Positions 43,910 to 52,180 of a stretch of 64,000 bases of DNA are shown here, one piece after another. A model generated the notes under the pieces. That model searched no databases, was not told the origin of the DNA, and saw only the letters and a list, made by a program, of their open reading frames with translations. The translations under genes were made by a program, and so were the position numbers. This DNA is from G963668185 sp963668185 (GTDB lineage: Bacteria; Chloroflexota; Dehalococcoidia; Lucifugimonadales; G963668185), in NCBI GenBank assembly GCA_963668185.1, contig OY764162.1:2418001-2482000 (forward strand). The letters run 5' to 3'. Position 1 is the stretch's first letter; every line of letters begins with the position of its first letter.

Positions 43910-46294
43910 ATGTGTCAAGTGACTAATGCCGACGCCGTGACACGATACGTAGGCGCGCCGCTGAAGGCGGTCGACGACCTGCGGAAGGTGGTCGGCACCG
44001 GGCAGTACGTGGACGACCTGAAGCTGCCTCGCACTGTGTACGCGGCCTTTGTACGGAGCGAACATGCGCACGCCCGGATTCTGCGCATCGACAAGTCGGC
44101 GGCTGAGTCCGCGGACGGCGTGCTTGCGGTGAGGACGCACGACGACTTCGCGCACGTTCCTCCCCTGCGAGTCGGTTCGATGGCTCCGAGCGCCACCCGC
44201 ATTTGCACTCCGGCGTTGGCGAACGGCAAGGTCCGCATGGTGGGAGAAGTCGTGGCCGTTGTGGTCGCCGCCAGCCGTTATGCCGCGGAGGACGCCATGC
44301 GGCTTGTAAACGTGGAGTACGAGGCGCTTCCGAGCGTCCCGGATATCACGCAAGCGCAAAGCGAAGACGCTCCCCACGTTCATGAGGAACTGGGCGGCAA
44401 CGTTGTCCTGAGGGAAAGCGATGGCGACACGGACGTGGGCGAGGCGCTTGCCGCTGCAGATGTCGTGGTGCGGGAGACGTTCAGGTCAGGCCGCTGCACG
44501 CACACGCCCATGGAGTGCCGCGGGATCGTCGCGGACTGGGACCGCGGGCGGCAGGCGCTCACGATTCGCGCGTCGATGCAGTTCGCGCACGCGGCGCGCA
44601 ACCTGCTGGCGAAGGCTCTAGACCTGCCGGAGCACAAGGTCCGCGTTGTGCTGCCGGACGTGGGCGGCGCATTCGGGCAGAAGTGCTCGATCTATCCCGA
44701 GGACCTGTGCGTGAGCCTTCTTTCGATGGAGCTTGGACGGCCCGTGAAGTGGACCGAGTCACGGTCCGAGAACCTCGCGGCCTCCTGTCATGCGAGGGAC
44801 TACGAGGTAGAGCTTGAGGTCGGCGTGCGAAGCGACGGCGCGATCGTTGGTATGCGCGCGAGGGTCACGAACGACATCGGCGCCTATGGCGTGTACCCGT
44901 GGCCGTTCGACATCTGGGCGCGGGGCCTGGCGTCGAGCCTGCCCGGCCCGTACGAGGTGCCTAGGTTTCACTGGGAGATCCGTTGCGTGCTGACGAACAA
45001 GGCGCCGGGCAGTCCGTACCGCGCGCCGGGCGTTGCCGTCGGCTCGTGGGCACGGGAGGCGATGATCGACCTGATCGCGCGGAGACTCGAGCTGGACCCC
45101 CTGGACGTGCGGCTCAAGAACATGGCAACCGAAGAAGAGCGAGAGCAGGGAGTTATCTCACCCACGGAGAGAACCCTCCTGGAGGCCATGAAGGTCGCAG
45201 ACTACGACGGGTTTCGGAGGCGAAGCGGCGAGGCGCATGGAGGCGGCAAGCGGCTGGGAATCGGCATCGGGAGCTATAGCTGGGGGCAGCGTCGCTCCGC
45301 TAGGCGAAGCTCGGAGGCGTGGAGCGCGCCAAAGGCGGAAGGCGGCTTCAGCCTGGCCTCGGAACTCAGCGCGGGCCAGGAGGCCGCGACGGTACGAGTG
45401 TTGCCGAACGGCAGAGTCGAGGCGTTCGTGTCCGTATCGCCGCACGGACAGAAGCTGGAGACAACGCTGGCCCAGGTGTTGGCAGACGAACTGGGCATGC
45501 CGTTCGAGTCGATTCAAATCGTCCACGGAGACAGCAACCTGCCTGCCGAGGGCGCGGGCACCTGGGGCGACCGGAGTACGAAGCTGGGAGGTGGCGCGAT
45601 CATCCTGGCCGGGCGGGACATGAAACAGAAAATCCTCGGTCTCGCGGCTCACATGCTGGAGGCTCCGCAAGATGACCTTGACATCCATGACGGGCACGTC
45701 GTCAGCCGCACGGGGCCTAGCGAGAGATTGCCGGTGTCCGAGATCGCGTCCGCGGCGCACAGGGACCCGGAGCGGTTCCCGGACGGCCTCGAGGGCGGGT
45801 TGATCAGCACGAGGCGCTACCAGGACCCTGGGTGGGTCGGCGGATCCACGGGAACGCACGTTGCCGCGGTGGAGGTGGACGTGGAAACGGGCGCTGTGTC
45901 TGTGCTCCGGTACGTGGCCGTGGAGGACTGCGGCCGGGTCATCAACCCCATGGTTGTGGAGGGGCAGGTCCACGGGTGCATCGCGCAGGCGCTGGGGGAG
46001 GTGCTGCTGGAGGAGCTCGTGTACGACGACGCGGCGCAACTGGTCACGGGCACGTTGATGGACTATGCACTGCCAAGAGCCGACCAGTTGCCGGACATCG
46101 AGGTGCGTCTGATCGGAGAGCCGTCCGATGAGACGCTGGGCGGGTTCAAGTCGGCGGGCGAGGGCGCGTTCTGCGCGGCGGTGCCCGCGATTGCCAACGC
46201 GATCTCCGACGCGCTTTCGCCGTCAGGGGCGTCGATCAGCCGACTGCCGGTGACGCCGGAAAGGTTGGTGAAGGCAGCGGGGGATAGCGGCTAG
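43910..46294 (+). CDS. Xanthine dehydrogenase family molybdopterin-binding subunit
   Basis: A 794-residue large subunit of a molybdenum hydroxylase. Landmarks are VVGTGQYVDDLKLP, the molybdopterin motif GGAFGQK, SPYRAPG in the position of the CO dehydrogenase active-site loop, ATWGDRS-like segment GAGTWGDRSTKLGG, and the catalytic glutamate in KSAGEGAFCAAVPAIANAI. The loop lacks the Cys of form I CoxL, so it is not a CO dehydrogenase; the substrate is an unknown aldehyde or heterocycle. No FAD or 2Fe-2S subunit gene is adjacent, which is unusual. GTG at 43919 is an alternative start. Confidence 0.88.
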   Translation: MCQVTNADAVTRYVGAPLKAVDDLRKVVGTGQYVDDLKLPRTVYAAFVRSEHAHARILRIDKSAAESADGVLAVRTHDDFAHVPPLRVGSMAPSATRICTPALANGKVRMVGEVVAVVVAASRYAAEDAMRLVNVEYEALPSVPDITQAQSEDAPHVHEELGGNVVLRESDGDTDVGEALAAADVVVRETFRSGRCTHTPMECRGIVADWDRGRQALTIRASMQFAHAARNLLAKALDLPEHKVRVVLPDVGGAFGQKCSIYPEDLCVSLLSMELGRPVKWTESRSENLAASCHARDYEVELEVGVRSDGAIVGMRARVTNDIGAYGVYPWPFDIWARGLASSLPGPYEVPRFHWEIRCVLTNKAPGSPYRAPGVAVGSWAREAMIDLIARRLELDPLDVRLKNMATEEEREQGVISPTERTLLEAMKVADYDGFRRRSGEAHGGGKRLGIGIGSYSWGQRRSARRSSEAWSAPKAEGGFSLASELSAGQEAATVRVLPNGRVEAFVSVSPHGQKLETTLAQVLADELGMPFESIQIVHGDSNLPAEGAGTWGDRSTKLGGGAIILAGRDMKQKILGLAAHMLEAPQDDLDIHDGHVVSRTGPSERLPVSEIASAAHRDPERFPDGLEGGLISTRRYQDPGWVGGSTGTHVAAVEVDVETGAVSVLRYVAVEDCGRVINPMVVEGQVHGCIAQALGEVLLEELVYDDAAQLVTGTLMDYALPRADQLPDIEVRLIGEPSDETLGGFKSAGEGAFCAAVPAIANAISDALSPSGASISRLPVTPERLVKAAGDSG

Positions 46295-46322
46295 TGAATA
46301 GTGGAGAGCGAGGGGACGCCCC

Positions 46323-46364
46323 ACTCCACCCCGCTTCTGGATACCGGCCTTCGCCGGTATGACG
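46323..46364. repeat. R3 repeat (ATACCGGCCTTCGCCGGTAT)
   Basis: Compensatory change in both arms relative to the ATTCC…GGAAT form, which supports selection on the hairpin rather than on the primary sequence. Confidence 0.75.
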
Positions 46365-46381
46365 GCGGATGCGGGGCGCCT

Positions 46382-47395
46382 CTAGACGTCCGCTACTTTG
46401 ACGACCTGCTTGCCGATGTTCTCGCCTTGCAGCATTCCCATGAAGGCCTGGGGCGTGTTCTCGATGCCCTCGACGACGTTCTCGCGGTAGGTTAGCCGGC
46501 CTTCCCTGATCCATGCCGCAAGCTGGTCGATGCCCTCCTGCCTGCGGTCTCCGAACTGGGTGACGAGGAAGCCCTCCACGCGCGCTCCCTTGCCGATCAA
46601 CTGGCTCAGGAGACGCGGCCCCATCTCAGGCTCTTCCAGGTTGTACTGCGTGATCTGGCCGCAGATCACCAGCCGGGCGAGTTCGTTCATCTCGTAGAAC
46701 ACGGCGTCGGTCAGCGGGCCGCCGACGTTGTCGAAGTAAACGTCGATGCCATCCGGGCACAGTTCCGTAAGCTTCTTCCGGTAGTCGGACACGTGCTTGT
46801 AGTTGAACGCCGCGTGGTAGCCGAGGTCGTTTACGGCGTGGGATACCTTCTCGTCGCTCCCGGCGGAGCCGACCACCCTGCAGCCCTTGATCCGGGCGAT
46901 CTGGCCGACCACTGATCCCACGGCGCCGGCGGCCGTGGACACGAACACGGTCTCGCCTTCCTTCGGCTGTCCGATCTCCAGCAGGCCGAAGTACGCGGTA
47001 AGGCCGGGCATCCCCAGCACGCCGAGATAGGCGGAGAGCGGCGCGGCGGCCGGGTCCACCTTGTGCACGGAGGCGCCGCCGATCGCGCCGTACTCCTGCC
47101 AGCCTGTGTAGGCCACTACGTAATCGCCCTCGTCGATGCCGTCGTGCCTGGACTCCACTACTTTGCCGACCGCACCGCTCTGAACGACCGCGCCGACGGG
47201 GTTCGGGTCCGCGTACGAGACCCTGTCAGCCATCCGGCCGCGCTGATACGGGTCCACGGACACGAAGGCGTTACGCACGAGCACCTGGCCTTCACGGGGT
47301 TCGGGAACCGGCGACTCCACGAGTTGAAAGTCGGACGGCGACGGAAAACCTACGGGCCTGGACGCGAGGGTGATCTGTCTGTTCGTGTTTGTCAT
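46382..47395 (-). CDS. MDR-family NADP-dependent oxidoreductase (CurA-like)
   Basis: A 337-residue zinc-independent medium-chain dehydrogenase/reductase similar to leukotriene B4 12-hydroxydehydrogenase and curcumin reductase. Evidence is FVSVDPYQRGRM, the coenzyme loop STAAGAVGSVVGQIARIKGC, VVGSAGSDEK (NADPH-type) and DVYFDNVGG, plus LAAWIREGRL near the end. Such enzymes reduce alpha,beta-unsaturated ketones. It is a single gene flanked by R3 and R1 repeats. Confidence 0.9.
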   Translation of the reverse strand: MTNTNRQITLASRPVGFPSPSDFQLVESPVPEPREGQVLVRNAFVSVDPYQRGRMADRVSYADPNPVGAVVQSGAVGKVVESRHDGIDEGDYVVAYTGWQEYGAIGGASVHKVDPAAAPLSAYLGVLGMPGLTAYFGLLEIGQPKEGETVFVSTAAGAVGSVVGQIARIKGCRVVGSAGSDEKVSHAVNDLGYHAAFNYKHVSDYRKKLTELCPDGIDVYFDNVGGPLTDAVFYEMNELARLVICGQITQYNLEEPEMGPRLLSQLIGKGARVEGFLVTQFGDRRQEGIDQLAAWIREGRLTYRENVVEGIENTPQAFMGMLQGENIGKQVVKVADV

Positions 47396-47404
47396 CGTTC
47401 TGTC

Positions 47405-47487
47405 TGCCCCATCCTAACCTTCCCCAGCAGACTGGGGAAGGGACTTTAGAAAACCCTAGTCTGTCGGGGAAGGGACTTTTAGAAAGG
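47405..47487. repeat. R1 repeat plus truncated second R1
   Basis: A full R1 (CCATCCTAACCTTCCCCAGC…) is followed by a partial copy (CCCTAGTCTGTCGGGGAAGG) lacking its left arm. Both end in GGGACTTTTAGAAA, so the duplication copied the right flank. Confidence 0.75.
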
Positions 47488-47533
47488 CCCGTTCGCCTGC
47501 AGGAGGCGGGCTTGTCGTAGAAACGAATGGACG

Positions 47534-47609
47534 TGGTCGGGATGGCCGGACTTGAACCGGCGGCCTCGTCGTCCCGAACGACGCGCGCTACCAACTGCGC
47601 CACACCCCG
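47534..47609 (-). tRNA. tRNA-Pro (CGG)
   Basis: A complete cloverleaf on the minus strand. The acceptor CGGGGTG pairs with CATCCCG, the D arm is GCGCAGTTGGTAGCGC, the anticodon stem is CGTCG/CGACG with loop TTCGGGA (anticodon CGG, reading CCG), and the T arm is GCCGGTTCAAGTCCGGC. The discriminator is A, with an encoded CCA. The gene stands alone between R1 repeats and the repeat-invaded gene. Confidence 0.96.
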
Positions 47610-47676
47610 ACTACACCCATTGTATGCGCAAGGGCGTCGGCGGTCTAGCCTGTGAAGCTGCTTAATGGGCGACAGG

Positions 47677-47745
47677 TCCCTTCGACAAGCTCAGGACGAA
47701 CGGATTGTAGGGGCGGGCGCTTCGCGAAGCGCCCCTACGCCTGAG
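47677..47745. repeat. R2 plus a 5-kb-family hairpin repeat (GTAGGGGCGGGCGCTTCGCG)
   Basis: An R2 copy (CCTTCGACAAGCTCAGGACG) is followed by a long palindrome centred on TTCGCGAA: GTAGGGGCGGGCGC paired with GCGCCCCTAC, with a bulge of two or three bases. It is the only copy of this type noted in the window. Confidence 0.7.
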
Positions 47746-47749
47746 GGGG

Positions 47750-49192
47750 TCAGGGCGGGTTTTCTGCCGGAGTGGCGGGTTCACCGTCGGCGGGTTCGGG
47801 CGGATGGATTCCCGCCTTCGCGGGAATGACGGATGGGTCAGTGCCGGGGACGGGTTCGTTGTCGTTGAGTTCGGGCGGATGGATTCCGGCCTTCGCCGGA
47901 ATGACGGAAGTAGGTGCGGGAATGACTGATGGGTCATCGGCGGGTTCGGTGTGAGACGCGCCGGCCGACCCCATCTCGGCCTTCCCCAGCAGACTGGGGA
48001 AGGGGTCAGACGGGTCGGGTTCGCCGTCGGTGGGTTCGGGCGGATGGATTCCCGCCTTCGCGGGAATGACGGAAGTAGGCGCGGGAATGACGGATGGGTT
48101 GTTGGAGGACCCCATCCCGGCCTTCCCCAGCAGACTGGGGAAGGGGTCAGACGGGTCAGGTTCGGCGCCGGGGGCGTGCGGGTCGTCGGGGGGTTCGGCG
48201 CCGGGGTCGGATTCGCAGTCGCAGGAGGCGGTGCCGTGGCGGCACGCGATGCGGATGGGGCCGCGGCATGAGTCGCGGATGCGCCTGACCGCGTCTATGA
48301 TTTCGCCGGCCGCTATGGACCTTTCGACGGCCGGCCGGGCGTGTTCGCTGAAGTAGTGCTCCTCTCCGTTGTGTATGATGATGCTGCCGCGTTTGCTGGG
48401 GTAAACGACTCTGGGGTCCGGGGGCGTCGGGCGCCTGCCGACGGCGTCCAGCAGGGCGTCTGTCGCTTTGGAGACGGCTCGATTGTCGAAGCCGGTGTCT
48501 CCGCTGTGGCCGTATGTGTTGGAGTACGGGGGTTCGTAGCCGGCGAGGATGTCCGGAGCCCCATCCCGGCCTTCCCCAGCAGACTGGGGAAGGGGTGAGA
48601 GTTCTGTGTCGGAAGGGAGAACCCCATCCCGGCCTTCCCCAGCAGACTGGGGAAGGGGGTTTAGTTCTGCGTCGGCGTAGGTGTCGTGGTGGAGGGGGCC
48701 GGGTGCGTCGTCGAAGCCTCGGCGTAGCAGTTCTTTGGCGGCGTCTATGCGGTGGTGTGGGCCGAAGCCGGGCATGAAGCCTAGCATGACGTCTATGAGG
48801 AATCGTATGGCTTGTCGTCCTCCGTCGGTCTCGGCGCGAATGAAGCGTGCGAGGTCTGGGTTGAGGCTGGTGGTGTCGAGGGTGTCTGTGGGAACCCCAT
48901 CCCTGCCTTCCCCCTCGGGGGACTCGGGGCAGGCTCCGACAGATTGGGGAAGGGGTTTGATGGAGGCGAACTCTTTGGCTTCTTCGAAGCCGAGCTTGAT
49001 GAGTTGGCGTGCGGCGTCTAGCCTGTGGTGGGGCTTGGCGTCGCGGATCTGGTCCTGCATGGCGGCGACTAGGAAACGGACGATGAGTCTGCCGTCGTGG
49101 GTTTCTTCTCGGACGATGCGTTGTATGGGTGATATGGTATGCGCTTCGGTATCCATAGGTTCTATGATAGCGGGCGCGTACTGGCGTGTCAA
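47750..49192 (-). CDS. Duplicated helical-domain protein invaded in frame by dispersed repeats
   Basis: A 480-residue protein. Two homologous domains of about 50 residues (IVREETHDGRLIVRFLVAAM…HHRLDAARQLIKLGFEEA and FIRAETDGGRQAIRFLIDVM…HHRIDAAKELLRRGFDDA) are followed by a third region (about 245-330) with HYFSEHARPAVERSIAAGEI. The linkers and the whole C-terminal 130 residues are translations of repeats R1 (PLPQSAGEGRDG in one orientation, PFPSLLGKAGMG in the other; five copies) and R3 (SVIPAKAGIHPPE; three copies). All keep the frame. The function is unknown; the domains resemble small DNA-binding or terminase-like helical bundles only vaguely. Confidence 0.65.
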   Translation of the reverse strand: MTRQYAPAIIEPMDTEAHTISPIQRIVREETHDGRLIVRFLVAAMQDQIRDAKPHHRLDAARQLIKLGFEEAKEFASIKPLPQSVGACPESPEGEGRDGVPTDTLDTTSLNPDLARFIRAETDGGRQAIRFLIDVMLGFMPGFGPHHRIDAAKELLRRGFDDAPGPLHHDTYADAELNPLPQSAGEGRDGVLPSDTELSPLPQSAGEGRDGAPDILAGYEPPYSNTYGHSGDTGFDNRAVSKATDALLDAVGRRPTPPDPRVVYPSKRGSIIIHNGEEHYFSEHARPAVERSIAAGEIIDAVRRIRDSCRGPIRIACRHGTASCDCESDPGAEPPDDPHAPGAEPDPSDPFPSLLGKAGMGSSNNPSVIPAPTSVIPAKAGIHPPEPTDGEPDPSDPFPSLLGKAEMGSAGASHTEPADDPSVIPAPTSVIPAKAGIHPPELNDNEPVPGTDPSVIPAKAGIHPPEPADGEPATPAENPP

Positions 49193-49783
49193 GGGGGTGG
49201 GGGAGTGGATAGTGAATAGTGGTTAGTGGCTAGGGGGACGTGGCCCGCCCCTCTGGATTCCGGCTGGCCCCGGGTTCACGCTGTCGCGTGAATGCCGGAA
49301 TGACGGCGGGGGCTGGCTTCCGTGGAGAGTATCGTGGTAGCTGGCGGGAGGCTGTAGGTTCCTCGGGGGACTCGGAACGACAGTGTGCGTGGGTTGGTTC
49401 ATGGTTCGGTAGGTTCACCACGGACGGCGTTGGGGCGGATGGATTCCCGCCTGCGCGGGAATGACGGTTGGGGGTTGCTGCCGTGGAAGGAGGTTGGTGG
49501 CGAGCGGGGGGCTGTAGGTTCCTCGGGGGACTCGGAACGACAGTGTGCGGGGGTTGGTTGACGTGGAAGGAGGTTGGTGGCGAGAGGGAGTGCCCCGCGC
49601 CGCTGGGTTGCGGCTGGGCGCGGGTTCGCGCTGGCGCGTGGGTGCGGGAATTGCGGTTGTTCAACAGTTGAGAGCGGAATCCCTAGTCGGATGAATCGAC
49701 CTGGCATCGCATATGTCGGATGAATCGACCTGGCATCGCATATAATGAAGCCAGTTTACGTTCGATTGCCGGAGGTTCCTGAG
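49193..49783. other. Repeat-rich gene-free interval and promoter region
   Basis: No gene is seen. Long R3 copies lie at about 49253-49304 and 49437-49467. Two R4 copies (49348-49385 and 49516-49555) are each followed by GnGTTGGTT, and GTGGAAGGAGGTTGGTGGCG occurs twice (about 49482 and 49562). The right end holds the 29-bp tandem duplication listed separately. Confidence 0.7.
49686..49743 (+). repeat. Perfect 29-bp tandem duplication in the promoter region of the DUF1802 gene
   Basis: GTCGGATGAATCGACCTGGC then ATCGCATAT occurs twice, head to tail. The second copy runs into AATG, creating TATAAT at 49741-49746, a good -10 about 40 bp before the TTG start. The unit contains the inverted pair GTCG…CGAC, a possible operator, here doubled. 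Confidence 0.8.
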
Positions 49784-50386
49784 TTGACGATGCTTCTGCC
49801 GCCCTCGACGGACATGGCCCTGAAGGAGTGGGCCGTGGCCGTGAGGGCGATTTCACAGGGCGACCAGATACTGATACTTCGCAAGGGCGGCATCCATCGC
49901 GATGACAAGGACTTTCGCATCCTGCACCCCGAGTTCCTGCTGTTCCCGACGTTCGAGCACCAGGAGCATGACCTTGTGAAGCCCGCGTATCACTCGATGC
50001 TGGACGACACGCTGGACGAGGACGATATTCCGGGGCTGGTGACGCTGGAAACGTGGTGCGAGGTCACGGACGTCTTCGAGGTCAGGGACCAGGAGACCGT
50101 CGACGGCTTCGACGGGTTCCACCTGTGGACTGCCGAGTACGCGCAGAAGCGGCTGGGCTGGCGGCCCAAGTACCCGCTCACCGTGGCGCTGCTAAGGGCG
50201 TACACGCTGCAACAGCCGCAGGCCCTGCCGATTCTGGACGAGTACGGGGGGTGCAAGTCTTGGGTCGATTTGGGGCAGGATGTGCCGCTGGGGCACATGG
50301 ACCCGGTGCTCACGGACGATGATTACGGGCAGCGCGTCGAGTCCATCCGGCAGGCTATGGCATCTCGGAACGGGGGCACGGGTTGA
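49784..50386 (+). CDS. DUF1802 family protein
   Basis: A 200-residue protein from TTG 49784, preceded by GGAGGT with 7 nt spacing. An ATG at 49745 is in frame, but it overlaps the -10-like TATAAT and lacks a ribosome site. Family marks are ALKEWAVAVRAISQGDQILILRKGGI and the FLLFPTFEHQ segment. The family is found mainly in cyanobacteria and Chloroflexota; the function is unknown. The downstream aldo/keto reductase begins 28 bp later and is probably cotranscribed. Confidence 0.8.
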   Translation: MTMLLPPSTDMALKEWAVAVRAISQGDQILILRKGGIHRDDKDFRILHPEFLLFPTFEHQEHDLVKPAYHSMLDDTLDEDDIPGLVTLETWCEVTDVFEVRDQETVDGFDGFHLWTAEYAQKRLGWRPKYPLTVALLRAYTLQQPQALPILDEYGGCKSWVDLGQDVPLGHMDPVLTDDDYGQRVESIRQAMASRNGGTG

Positions 50387-50414
50387 CCCGGCGCCCGCAG
50401 GAGGAAAATGGGTT

Positions 50415-51413
50415 GTGAAGTACAGGACGCTGGGTAACACAGACCTCAGCCTCTCGGAGGTAGGCTTCGGCGTATGGACCGTGGCGACCAACTGGTGGGG
50501 CAGGATAGACAACGATCTCCGCAGGCAGCTGCTTCGAGACGCCGTGGACCTTGGGATCAACTTCTTCGATACCGCGGACGCGTACAGCGACGGTTTCGGC
50601 GAGGAGATACTGGCCGAGGCGCTGGGCAGCCGACGGCAGGACATAGTAATCGGCACCAAGTTCGGCTACGACATCTACAACAAGATCGAGCGAGTGGGAC
50701 ACCGGGAAAGGGTCCAGAAGTTCGACCCTGAGTTTGTGCGGTTCGCCTGCGAGCAGAGCCTGCGAAGGCTGGACACCGACTACATCGACCTGTACCAGGT
50801 ACACAATCCGAAGCTGGAGCACCTGGAAGAGGACGCGCTGTTCGAAACGCTGGACCAGCTTGCCCGGGAAGGGAAGGTGCGCCACTGGGGAGTTGCCATA
50901 GGGCCGGACATCGGCTGGTACGAAGAGGGCGAGTTCTCAATGCGAGAGCGGAGCGCGCCCGCCGCGCAGATCATCTACAGCATCCTGGAACAGCAGCCTG
51001 CGCGGGACTTCTTCGAGGTGGCGCGCGAAACGGAGGCGGGCCTCCTGTCCCGCGTGCCCCACGCGTCCGGGTTGCTGGACGGTTCGTTCACGAAGGACAC
51101 CGTGTTCGATCCGGAAGACCACCGCAGCCACCGCAAGGCCGAGTGGCTGGACCAGGGCCTCAAAAAGCTGGAGGCGATTTCGTTCCTGACCAAAGAGAGC
51201 GACGCGACAATCGGACAGACCGCATTGAAGTTCGTTCTGTCCGAGCCGCGGATCGCCTCTGTGCTACCGAACATCACCAGCGCGGCGGAACTGAACGAGT
51301 TCGCGGGCGCGCCCGAAACGGCTGACATTCCCGACGGGCATCTGTCGGACCTGTACGAACTGTTCGACGCCGGTTTCGAACTGGAGCGGGCCGCTGAACC
51401 GGCTAGCGGCTAA
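50415..51413 (+). CDS. Aldo/keto reductase
   Basis: A 332-residue TIM-barrel NADPH oxidoreductase from GTG 50415. The catalytic tetrad is seen as FFDTADAYSDGFGEE (Asp, Tyr), GTKFGYD (Lys) and LYQVHNP (His), and the cofactor motif near the C-terminus is PNITSAAELNEFAGA. The early frame start at 50280 overlaps the DUF1802 gene and is rejected. The substrate is unknown. Confidence 0.92.
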   Translation: MKYRTLGNTDLSLSEVGFGVWTVATNWWGRIDNDLRRQLLRDAVDLGINFFDTADAYSDGFGEEILAEALGSRRQDIVIGTKFGYDIYNKIERVGHRERVQKFDPEFVRFACEQSLRRLDTDYIDLYQVHNPKLEHLEEDALFETLDQLAREGKVRHWGVAIGPDIGWYEEGEFSMRERSAPAAQIIYSILEQQPARDFFEVARETEAGLLSRVPHASGLLDGSFTKDTVFDPEDHRSHRKAEWLDQGLKKLEAISFLTKESDATIGQTALKFVLSEPRIASVLPNITSAAELNEFAGAPETADIPDGHLSDLYELFDAGFELERAAEPASG

Positions 51414-51417
51414 GGGG

Positions 51418-51622
51418 GAGAACCCCATCCCAACCTTCCCCAGCAGACTGGGGAAGGGGTCAGAGGAGAGCGGCTGAACTGGCTAGCGGCTAAGGGGGAG
51501 AACCCCATCCCAATCCTTCGAGGGACTCAGGACAGGCTCTTCCCCAGCAGACTGGGGAAGGGGTCAGAGGAGAGCGACTACTTCCGCGCTTCGACCCTTC
51601 GACAGGCTCAGGGCGAACGGAT
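51418..51622. repeat. Tandem R1 repeats, the second interrupted by an R2/R4-like insert, then R2
   Basis: The first R1 (about 51418-51465) is intact. The second (about 51499-51570) is split after CCCATCCCAA by a 27-bp piece, TCCTTCGAGGGACTCAGGAC…, then resumes TTCCCCAGCAGACTGGGGAA. The leading CGGCTAAGGGGGAGAACCCC is duplicated before both copies. An R2 (CCTTCGACAGGCTCAGGGCG) follows at 51596. Confidence 0.8.
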
Positions 51623-51664
51623 TTCATCAGGTCGGCAGCTTTTTAGACACGCTCTAAGAGGGCG

Positions 51665-52180
51665 CTAAGCGGAGTCCGACGTCTCCTCTGAGTCCTCGTC
51701 TTGCGTGCTGGCACCGCCGGGGCCCTGGCCGATCCTTCGCAAGACGCGCTTCATTTCGCCCTCCAGCAGGCGAAAGTCCCGCTGCGGTATCAGGTGGAGC
51801 GTTTCGAAGAACGCCAGGTACCAGCTTTCGGGGAACCATCGCTTGACGTACTCGAGCCGCGGGCCTAGCTGCAGGCCGTCCAGATAGCTGTCTTCCTGGA
51901 GCACGATGTCAGGCTCCAGCTTCAGGCGATAGGGGAACCGCTCTCCGCGAGGCACCGGGGTCCATAGCTCCTTTTCGTCTTTGAAGCAGCGTGACTTGAC
52001 GGTGGCGGTCGCGCTCCACTTTTTGAGATCGGAGATATAGTAGAGGAGCTTGTCGTCCGGCCTCATGCGCTCGGCGCGGCGCCGGTGCCGGCGTCGAAGG
52101 CCGTGCACCGTGAGGCCCAGGTCCCGTGATATACGGTAATTCTCGTGGGTCTGGACGACCATCCAGTAACTCTTGCCCAT
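51665..52180 (-). CDS. EVE domain-containing protein
   Basis: A 171-residue protein with an EVE/PUA-like fold: YWMVVQTHENYRISRDLGLTVHGL at the N-terminus, RPDDKLLYYISDLKKWSATATV in the middle, then LEPDIVLQEDSYLDG and RWFPESWYLAFFETLHLI. EVE domains bind modified bases in DNA or RNA, and appear in defence and RNA-modification contexts. An acidic tail (DEDSEETSDSA) ends the protein. It is divergent from the signalling operon. Confidence 0.78.
   Translation of the reverse strand: MGKSYWMVVQTHENYRISRDLGLTVHGLRRRHRRRAERMRPDDKLLYYISDLKKWSATATVKSRCFKDEKELWTPVPRGERFPYRLKLEPDIVLQEDSYLDGLQLGPRLEYVKRWFPESWYLAFFETLHLIPQRDFRLLEGEMKRVLRRIGQGPGGASTQDEDSEETSDSA

Noticed and set aside
43910..46294. Aerobic CO dehydrogenase large subunit CoxL
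   Set aside because: The active-site loop is SPYRAPG rather than the Cys-containing form I or the form II loop, and CoxM/CoxS genes are absent.
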